Origin: an uncultured Collinsella sp.
GTDB taxonomy: Bacteria > Actinomycetota > Coriobacteriia > Coriobacteriales > Coriobacteriaceae
Length of the DNA stretch: 11,261 nucleotides
Reading direction: 5' to 3'
NCBI GenBank assembly: GCA_902496375.1
Contig: CABVAS010000033.1
Coordinates: forward strand, 1 to 11,261
How positions within the stretch are numbered: the stretch's first letter is position 1; each line of letters starts with the position of its first letter. The translations under genes and the position numbers were made by a program. Of this stretch, positions 6,707 to 11,261 are shown piece after piece. The notes below the pieces were generated by a model, which saw nothing but the letters and a program-made list of their open reading frames with translations, made no database searches and was not told the DNA's origin.

Positions 6707-6925
6707 ATGGACGAACGTGCGAAACAGATTCTTGGCAGGCGGGTCGAAGAGACACGCAGAGACCTTGGTATCTCCAAGGTTGATTTTTGTGTGGCGACAG
6801 GAATCAGCCGACCCTACCTCGACCGAATCGAAGATGGGACGGCAAATTTCACGCTCAAGGTTCTATTTAAGATCGCGCCCGCACTCGGCATGACGGTGTC
6901 AGAGCTTCTCGAGGGTATCGAGTAG
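6707..6925 (+). CDS. Small XRE-family helix-turn-helix regulator
   Basis: This 72-residue protein is essentially one Cro/C1-type HTH domain. The sequence runs from an N-terminal helix (QILGRRVEETRRDLGIS, about 7-23) through the HTH (VDFCVATGISRPYLDRIEDG, 25-44) to the typical closing helices (LFKIAPALGMTVSELLEG, about 53-70). There is no effector or membrane domain. It probably binds the palindrome 30 bases upstream and controls itself and the divergent gene. Single-domain regulators of this size also occur as restriction-modification controllers and antitoxins, but no methylase, nuclease or toxin gene lies nearby. The ATG at 6707 is the only usable start after a stop at 6659; it lacks a clear ribosome binding site, so translation may be weak. 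The overlapping ORF starting at 6678 is in another frame and is not supported. Confidence 0.88.
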   Translation: MDERAKQILGRRVEETRRDLGISKVDFCVATGISRPYLDRIEDGTANFTLKVLFKIAPALGMTVSELLEGIE

Positions 6926-6933
6926 CCTTTTTT
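6908..6933 (+). terminator. Weak intrinsic terminator at the end of the XRE gene
   Basis: CTCGA (6908-6912) pairs with TCGAG (6918-6922) around five bases, overlapping the last codons. After five further bases comes a run of six T (6928-6933). The short stem and its distance from the T-run make it doubtful. Confidence 0.35.
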
Positions 6934-7055
6934 GCTAGATTTGCCGCTTGTTGAACGGGTCCCCCCGACGGCGGCGTGCAAAAACGCGAGTATTCAGCAT
7001 CCCTCAATAATTTGACGGCAGCCGGGGCCACAAATACGACGCGTAATGTTTTGGA

Positions 7056-7064
7056 TTATCCACA
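7056..7064 (+). other. Consensus DnaA-box sequence
   Basis: TTATCCACA matches the DnaA box TTATNCACA exactly and is followed by an AT-rich stretch (AAATTCAATAATAT). Only one such box was noticed here, so it is not evidence of an origin. It may titrate DnaA or occur by chance in AT-rich DNA. Confidence 0.3.
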
Positions 7065-7158
7065 AAATTCAATAATATGAGGAATAACAAGCGCGCGGAA
7101 CGAGTCTTTCGAGTCGAAAGGCAATTTACAGCCAGCGGTTTTAACGTTCCCGGAAGGG

Positions 7159-7183
7159 GCGGATGCTGAAAACTCCGCTTTTT
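7159..7183 (+). terminator. Terminator-like hairpin in the right arm of the inverted repeat
   Basis: GCGGA (7159-7163) pairs with TCCGC (7174-7178) around a 10-base loop and is followed directly by five T (7179-7183). It could stop transcripts coming from the XRE gene. The left arm lacks the matching stem, so the two arms are not equivalent in this respect. Confidence 0.4.
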
Positions 7184-7242
7184 GCACGTTCCGAGGGCTA
7201 CCACGTGCCCTACAAGGCCCAAAGAGGCGGATTTTGTTTTAG

Positions 7243-8256
7243 CTACGCCATCGGGATACGGTCGTGGTTGACTTGGCTGTAAAACAGGCGCTGAATCTCG
7301 GCCGCATCGCGTGACTGGCCGAGCGCCCACATGGTCTTGGCCACGAGCGTTTCGGTGGTCATATCGTCGCCGCGCAAAATACCTGGATGGTCGGCGTAGG
7401 CACGGCCGACCTCATAAACACCCAGGTCAAGGCCCTCCTCGGGGACCTGCGTGGTCATAACGACGGTGCGGCCCGAATCGACCCAGCGGAAAATCGCCTC
7501 CTGGAATGATTCGCCGGACTCGCCGAACTCGGGAATACCGCCAATGCCAAAGGTCTCAAGGATTACGGCGTCGTAGCTATCGGCCAGGGCGTCCAGGATA
7601 CCCGGGTTCACGCCGGGCGTGAGCTTAAGGACAAACACGCGCGGGTCGATGCTGTCGTAGAAACGCACCGGGTTTTCGCCCTGATGCGTGCCGTGAAGCC
7701 CGTTGCGCACAATGCGGTCGTTGCGGATGTAGGCAATGGGCGGATAGTTGACACTAATGAACGCGTTAAAGCTCATGGTGCGCTGCTTGCGGGCGCGCGT
7801 GCCGGCAATGGCGACGCCGCCAAACACGATCGAGACGTCGTGCGAATGCTCGTCGAGCGCATAGAGCAGGCTCTGGTACAGGTTGAGCTTGGCATCGGTA
7901 AAGGGGTTACCCATGGGCTTTTGCGAGCCGGTGAGTACGATGGGCTTGGGACTGTCCTGAATCAGATAGGAAAGCGCTGCCGCGGTGTAGCTCATGGTGT
8001 CGGTGCCGTGCAGGACCACAAAGCCGTCGTGATCGGCATAGCCTTCGACGATGACATCGCGGATGCGCATCCAGTCGCTCGGGCGCATATTGGTGCTGTC
8101 GATGTTCATGGGCTGCACGACGTCGAGCTCGCAGAGGCCCGAGATCTCGGGGACGCTCTGGGCGAGCTCCTCACCGGTCAGGGCGGGGGAGAGGCCGTTA
8201 CCGTCCTCGGTCGATGCGATGGTGCCGCCCGTGGCGATGAGAAGGATGCGCTTCAT
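7243..8256 (-). CDS. ansA: L-asparaginase, cytoplasmic type I
   Basis: The product is 337 residues (E. coli AnsA 338) and lacks a signal peptide, unlike the periplasmic type II enzyme. It hydrolyses L-asparagine to L-aspartate and ammonia. Expected active-site residues are Thr12 in IATGGTIAS (7-15), Ser54 in NIDSTN, Thr85-Asp86 in LHGTDTMSY (82-90), and Lys157 in TRARKQRTMSFNAF, the latter aligned by eye with the catalytic Lys of other asparaginases. Signatures GSQKPMGNPFTDAKLNL (110-126) and ETFGIGGIP are also typical. The ATG at 8256 is chosen because the conserved MKRILLIATGGT begins there and AGGA precedes it; the 24 extra upstream in-frame residues are not family-like. The gene diverges from guaA. 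No strong terminator follows its stop codon on the minus strand. Confidence 0.95.
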   Translation of the reverse strand: MKRILLIATGGTIASTEDGNGLSPALTGEELAQSVPEISGLCELDVVQPMNIDSTNMRPSDWMRIRDVIVEGYADHDGFVVLHGTDTMSYTAAALSYLIQDSPKPIVLTGSQKPMGNPFTDAKLNLYQSLLYALDEHSHDVSIVFGGVAIAGTRARKQRTMSFNAFISVNYPPIAYIRNDRIVRNGLHGTHQGENPVRFYDSIDPRVFVLKLTPGVNPGILDALADSYDAVILETFGIGGIPEFGESGESFQEAIFRWVDSGRTVVMTTQVPEEGLDLGVYEVGRAYADHPGILRGDDMTTETLVAKTMWALGQSRDAAEIQRLFYSQVNHDRIPMA

Positions 8257-8278
8257 GCTGGTATTCCTATCGTATTTG

Positions 8279-8293
8279 CCGCCACAGAGGCGG
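8279..8293 (-). promoter_or_regulatory. Small hairpin in the ansA leader
   Basis: On the minus strand CCGCC pairs with GGCGG around a five-base loop (15 bases in all), ending 22 bases before the ATG and just upstream of the AGGA ribosome binding site. It might tune translation, but it is short. Confidence 0.3.
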
Positions 8294-8307
8294 AGTCGTT
8301 CGGCAGT

Positions 8308-8335
8308 ATTGTGGCACAGGGCGTCCAATGTTCAA
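8308..8335 (-). promoter_or_regulatory. Likely ansA promoter
   Basis: On the minus strand TTGAAC (8330-8335) is followed after 16 bases by CACAAT (8308-8313), matching four of six bases in each consensus hexamer. Transcription would start about 45 bases before the ATG. This is the best promoter candidate in the ansA-guaA intergenic region on this strand. Confidence 0.45.
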
Positions 8336-8358
8336 ACGTATTACATCATCTGTAACGT
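8336..8358. repeat. Bulged inverted repeat upstream of the ansA promoter
   Basis: ACG plus TTACA (8336-8338, 8341-8345) is the reverse complement of TGTAACGT less its last base (8351-8358), with TA bulged out and a TCATC centre. A further GTAAC lies at 8362-8366. It sits immediately upstream of the ansA -35 candidate, where a regulator could bind. No known regulator motif was recognised. Confidence 0.3.
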
Positions 8359-8524
8359 TTGGTAACACTTCAATTGCCGTCAAATAGGGGCCCTGGTCGT
8401 GCGTTTGCCGTGCACTGATGGCTGCGAGGGACGAGAAACCCCATATAACGTGTACACTATGGAGGTTATTTTCGTTCATTCGCGCGGGTGGGCACCGGCT
8501 CCCCGCCAACAAGAGGGGGAAACC

Positions 8525-10123
8525 ATGGATCAAAAGGCTTCCGCAAAGGTCCTCGTACTCGACTTTGGTGCGCAGTACGGTCAGCTCATTGCCCGTCGCG
8601 TCCGCGACCTCAACGTGTATTCCGAGATTGTCCCCTGTGACATCTCGGCCGACGAGATTCGCGATATGAACGCCTCTGCGCTCATCCTTTCTGGCGGCCC
8701 GGCTTCCGTGTATGCCGAGGACGCTCCGTCCATCGATCCTGCCATCTTTGACCTGGGCCTTCCCGTCCTGGGCTTCTGCTACGGCCATCAGATCACGGCC
8801 GTGACGCTCGGCGGCAAGGTCGGCCACTCCGAGGTGGGCGAGTACGGCCGCGCCACCATCACGCGCACAGCCGGCGCCAAGCTCTTTAACTCCACGCCCA
8901 TGGAGCAGACCGTGTGGATGAGCCATCGCGACGCCGTTTCCGAGGTGCCCGAGGGCTTTGCTGTTACCGCCAGCACCGACGTGTGCCCGGTTGCCGCCAT
9001 GGAGTGCGTCGAGCGCAAGATCTTCACCACGCAGTTCCACCCCGAGGTCAAGCATTCCGAGTACGGTCAGCAGCTGCTGAGCAACTTCCTGTTTGAGATC
9101 TGCGGCCTGGAGCCCAACTGGAGCATGGACAACCTGGTCGAGACCATGACGGCCGAGTTCCGCGAGAAGGTTGGCGACGACCGCGTGATTCTGGCCTTGT
9201 CCGGCGGCGTTGACTCCTCCGTCGTGGCTGCGCTGGGCGCCCGCGCCGTGGGCAAGCAGATGACCTGCGTGTTCATCAACCACGGCCTGCTGCGCAAGGG
9301 CGAGCCCGAGCAGGTGGAGGAGGTCTTCACCAAGCAGTTTGACGTCGACTTTATCCATGTCCACGCCGAGGACCGCTATGCCGAGCTTCTGGCCGGTGTG
9401 ACCGAGCCCGAGGAGAAGCGTCGCATCATCGGTTCGCAGTTCTGGAAAGAGTTCTTCGCCGTGGCGCAGCAGCTCGAGACCGATGGCAAGCCGGTCAAGT
9501 ACCTGGCTCAGGGCACCATCTACCCCGACATCATCGAGTCCGGCGCTCGCAAGACGGGCGGCAAGACGGCCACCATCAAGAGCCACCACAACCTGATCCC
9601 GTTCCCCGAGGGCGTGCACTTCGACCTTATTGAGCCGCTCGACCACTTCTTTAAGGACGAGGTCCGCGCGCTTGGTCTGGCGCTGGGCCTGCCGGGTCAC
9701 ATCGTGTTCCGCCAGCCTTTCCCGGGCCCGGGTCTGGCCATCCGCATTATCGGCGCGGTCGACAAGGAGAAGCTCGAGATCCTCAAGAACGCCGACGCCA
9801 TCGTGCGCGAGGAGCTGGATGCCTACAATCAGCGTCTGTTTGAGCAGACCGGCGAGCGCAACTCCGAGCACAGCTGCTGGCAGTACTTTGCGGTCCTGCC
9901 CGACATTAAGTCCGTCGGCGTCATGGGCGACGAGCGCACCTACCAGCGCCCGATCATCCTGCGCGCCGTCGAGTCCAGCGATGCCATGACCGCCGACTGG
10001 GCCAAGCTGCCCTACGACGTACTGGCCCGCATCTCCGGCCGCATCGTTGCCGAGGTCCCCGGCGCCAACCGCGTGTGCTACGACATCACGTCCAAGCCGC
10101 CCGCGACGATCGAGTGGGAGTAG
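8525..10123 (+). CDS. guaA: GMP synthetase (glutamine-hydrolysing)
   Basis: The product is 532 residues (E. coli GuaA 525), full length. It converts XMP, glutamine and ATP to GMP, the last step of guanine nucleotide synthesis. The N-terminal class I glutamine amidotransferase domain (about 8-193) has LDFGAQYGQL, the catalytic Cys85 in GFCYGHQ, and His172 and Glu174 in QFHPEV. The ATP-pyrophosphatase domain follows with the P-loop LALSGGVDSSV (223-233), and the dimerisation domain has the conserved FRQPFPGPGLAIRI. The C-terminus ends TSKPPATIEWE, as expected. The ATG at 8525 is chosen because GAGGGGGA lies just upstream and MDQKASAKVLVLDFG matches the family start; the frame is open further upstream to 8399 without family similarity. 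A GC-rich hairpin (GCGGG 8484-8488 with CCCGC 8502-8506) precedes the ribosome binding site. No purine riboswitch was recognised in the leader. Confidence 0.97.
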   Translation: MDQKASAKVLVLDFGAQYGQLIARRVRDLNVYSEIVPCDISADEIRDMNASALILSGGPASVYAEDAPSIDPAIFDLGLPVLGFCYGHQITAVTLGGKVGHSEVGEYGRATITRTAGAKLFNSTPMEQTVWMSHRDAVSEVPEGFAVTASTDVCPVAAMECVERKIFTTQFHPEVKHSEYGQQLLSNFLFEICGLEPNWSMDNLVETMTAEFREKVGDDRVILALSGGVDSSVVAALGARAVGKQMTCVFINHGLLRKGEPEQVEEVFTKQFDVDFIHVHAEDRYAELLAGVTEPEEKRRIIGSQFWKEFFAVAQQLETDGKPVKYLAQGTIYPDIIESGARKTGGKTATIKSHHNLIPFPEGVHFDLIEPLDHFFKDEVRALGLALGLPGHIVFRQPFPGPGLAIRIIGAVDKEKLEILKNADAIVREELDAYNQRLFEQTGERNSEHSCWQYFAVLPDIKSVGVMGDERTYQRPIILRAVESSDAMTADWAKLPYDVLARISGRIVAEVPGANRVCYDITSKPPATIEWE

Positions 10124-10238
10124 GCTGACAGGGTTCTGACCTGCACTTTTGAGTGCCGCACTTTGCTCCTGAGTTTCGTTTCGTACGAGAGTTACGGCAA
10201 AGCCACCAGCGACATTGGTGAGTAAACTCGATTATCGA
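10124..10238 (+). other. Folded 3' untranslated region of guaA (possible small RNA)
   Basis: The 115 bases between the guaA stop and its terminator hold several short perfect hairpins: CAGG/CCTG (10129-10143), GCACT-TTTG-AGTGC (10143-10156), CACCA/TGGTG in GCCACCAGCGACATTGGTGA, and CTCGA-TTA-TCGAG (10227-10239) abutting the terminator stem. No ORF and no clear internal promoter were seen. It could give a 3'-UTR-derived small RNA; this is inference only. Confidence 0.3.
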
Positions 10239-10275
10239 GCCTCCGTTCCCATGTTGGAACGGAGGCTTTTTCTTT
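10239..10275 (+). terminator. Strong intrinsic terminator after guaA
   Basis: GCCTCCGTTCC (10239-10249) pairs perfectly with GGAACGGAGGC (10256-10266) around a six-base loop, and TTTTTCTTT follows. It lies 115 bases past the stop codon. Confidence 0.95.
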
Positions 10276-10364
10276 GTCGTTTTACTCCCCTTCACCTGCG
10301 ATTTCGCGATTTACTCCCCGTGTTTCAAGATGGAAGCGTTTGGTTGCGAGGCACGCCGGTGTGA

Positions 10365-10384
10365 GGGCCTGAGTCGTCAGGCCC
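10365..10384 (-). terminator. GC-rich hairpin over the stop codon of the histidine kinase gene
   Basis: GGGCCTGA (10365-10372) and TCAGGCCC (10377-10384) form a perfect 8-bp stem with a four-base loop. The TGA stop of the minus-strand gene lies inside the stem. No T-run follows on the minus strand, so it is a terminator only if T-tract-independent termination operates. It may also protect the 3' end of the message. Confidence 0.45.
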
Positions 10385-11261
10385 CGCACAGGGGGACCGC
10401 GATGGTGGCCACCGCGCCGCCCGAGGGGCTGTTGGCGAGCGAGACGGAGCCCCCGTGGGCGCTCGCGGCCTCGGAGGCGGCGTGGAGGCCGAGCCCGTAG
10501 TGGCGGCCTCCGTCGCGCGAGGAGCGGGAGGAGTCGTCTGTGAAGAGGCGCTCGCAGCCGCGTTCGAGGGCGGCGGGAGAGAAGCCCGGTCCGTCGTCGG
10601 CCACCTCGATGACGAGGTGGCCGCCCTCGACGTCGCAGGAGACCGCCACGCGCGAGCGCGCGTGCTCGGCGGCGTTGGCCACGAGGTTCGCGGCGGCTCG
10701 CGCCAGGGCGGTTCGGTCGAGCGGGGCCTCGGGCGCGCCCGCGACAGCGGGGCCCGTGGCCGCGTCGAGCGTCACGCCTCGCGCCCGGGCGATCTGGGCG
10801 GCCTCGGCGAGGACCTGTTCGCAGAGCTCGGCCGGCCGCATGGGGACCCTCTCCGCCCCGCCGGACCCGCGCGAGGCCTCGATGAGCAGGCGCACGTAGC
10901 CGTCGAGCCTTTCGACACTGCCGGCTATGTCGCGCGCGGCGGCCGCGAGGTCGGCGTCTTTCTCGTCTTCCAGCTCCTCCGCCACGAAGTCGGCGTTGGC
11001 GCGCAGCACGGTGAGCGGCGTCTTGAGGTCGTGGGCGAGCGACGCCACCTGCTCGCGCTGCCCCCGCTCCGCGGCCCAGCGGGCCTCGAGCGACTCGGCG
11101 AGGGAGGTCCGCATGGCGTCCATCGCGGCGAGGACGTCGTTCACCTCGCGCACGTTGGTGCTGCCGACCGCGAAGTCGAGCTCCCCCGCGCCGACGCGCC
11201 CCGCCGCCTCCGCGAGCGGCGCCATCTTGCGCGAGATCACGCGGCTCGCGCGGCGCGCCAC
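10377..11261 (-). CDS. Sensor histidine kinase, C-terminal part (N-terminus lies beyond the window)
   Basis: The visible 294 residues run off the right edge with no start seen; the GTG at the edge is just the first complete codon. Domains in order are a HAMP-like linker (about 14-65, MAPLAEAAGRVGAGELDF), a HisKA dimerisation domain with phospho-acceptor His77 in LAHDLKTPLTVLRAN, and a HATPase_c domain with N-box NLVANAAEHA (192-201), G1 box DDGPGF (222-227) and G2 box YGLGLH (255-260). The missing part should contain the membrane sensor region. Such kinases phosphorylate a response regulator, usually encoded next door and here presumably upstream of this gene. The signal is unknown. The gene is GC-richer than its neighbours (49 of 60 bases at 10681-10740, 50 of 60 at 11161-11220). 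It converges on guaA. Confidence 0.93.
   Translation of the reverse strand: MARRASRVISRKMAPLAEAAGRVGAGELDFAVGSTNVREVNDVLAAMDAMRTSLAESLEARWAAERGQREQVASLAHDLKTPLTVLRANADFVAEELEDEKDADLAAAARDIAGSVERLDGYVRLLIEASRGSGGAERVPMRPAELCEQVLAEAAQIARARGVTLDAATGPAVAGAPEAPLDRTALARAAANLVANAAEHARSRVAVSCDVEGGHLVIEVADDGPGFSPAALERGCERLFTDDSSRSSRDGGRHYGLGLHAASEAASAHGGSVSLANSPSGGAVATIAVPLCGA

Larger units (their letters stand above)
6975..7188. repeat. Element of about 214 bp bounded by 28-bp imperfect inverted repeats, in a 317-bp gene-free stretch
   Basis: The left arm 6975-7002 (CGTGCAAAAA, then CGCGAGTATTCAGCATCC) and the right arm 7161-7188 are inverted copies matching at 24 of 28 positions. The interior has no convincing ORF on either strand. 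It is AT-richer than neighbouring genes (24 G/C in 60 bases at 7021-7080) and holds an exact 15-bp odd-centred palindrome CTTTCGAGTCGAAAG (7106-7120), an 11-bp palindrome TGGATTATCCA (7052-7062), and an 8-base direct repeat TCAATAAT. No target-site duplication was recognised at the ends. It could be a MITE-like non-autonomous element or a dispersed intergenic repeat. The whole gap 6926-7242 contains nothing else I can name. Confidence 0.6.

Noticed and set aside
6678..6893. Plus-strand ORF starting right after the palindrome, in another frame than the XRE gene
   Set aside because: The XRE frame has a clear HTH domain; this product is Ser/Arg-rich with no motif.
7004..7330. Minus-strand ORF of 108 residues covering the gap and the end of ansA
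   Set aside because: It overlaps the ansA 3' end in a different frame, crosses the inverted-repeat element, and shows no motif or good ribosome binding site.
8257..8524. Possible purine or other riboswitch before guaA
   Set aside because: The conserved purine-riboswitch core and its loop sequences were not found, and there is no terminator/antiterminator pair, only one short GC-rich hairpin.
8267..9871. Very long minus-strand ORF (534 residues) opposite guaA
   Set aside because: It mirrors guaA codon structure and has a low-complexity, Leu/Ala/Gly/His-rich composition with no recognisable motif. The opposite strand carries an unmistakable, full-length guaA, and the ORF also overlaps the start of ansA.

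Overview
The window looks like a piece of chromosome from an anaerobic gut actinobacterium of the class Coriobacteriia, most like Collinsella. This is inferred, not proven. The grounds are roughly 55-65% GC in most genes, AGGAG-type ribosome binding sites, Fe/Zn-dependent alcohol and glycerol dehydrogenases typical of fermenters, and an oxygen-sensitive-looking multi-[4Fe-4S] protein. No phage, plasmid, CRISPR or insertion-sequence gene was found.

Positions 1-3241 hold three same-strand members of the iron-containing alcohol dehydrogenase superfamily: the C-terminal part of a Fe-ADH, a canonical glycerol dehydrogenase (gldA), and a second diverged gldA-like paralogue. Strong intrinsic terminators separate them. 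A second hairpin, resembling the terminator before it, lies just upstream of the paralogue. Together they suggest a polyol/alcohol fermentation locus that balances NAD+/NADH.

Positions 3392-6231 hold a soluble protein with four Cys-rich cluster motifs and an unidentified middle domain, then ychF (universal NxxE-type P-loop ATPase) and a small DUF1648-type membrane protein probably co-transcribed with ychF.

Positions 6241-7242 are the least ordinary part. A small minus-strand gene, perhaps a degenerate HAD-type protein, and a 72-residue XRE regulator diverge from a perfect 24-bp palindrome that carries a symmetric TATAGT on both strands. Behind the regulator lies a 317-bp gene-free, AT-richer stretch containing a 28-bp imperfect inverted repeat that brackets about 214 bp, plus a consensus DnaA box.

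Positions 7243-10275 hold ansA (cytoplasmic-type L-asparaginase, minus strand) diverging from guaA (GMP synthetase, plus strand). guaA ends in a folded 3' tail and a strong terminator. Asparaginase yields aspartate and ammonia, and guaA uses glutamine nitrogen, so the two are loosely linked by nitrogen metabolism, but nothing in the sequence shows shared control. Positions 10377-11261 hold the C-terminal part of a HAMP/HisKA/HATPase histidine kinase on the minus strand. It is visibly richer in GC (about 73-83% in sampled 60-base lines) than the rest and runs off the window edge.
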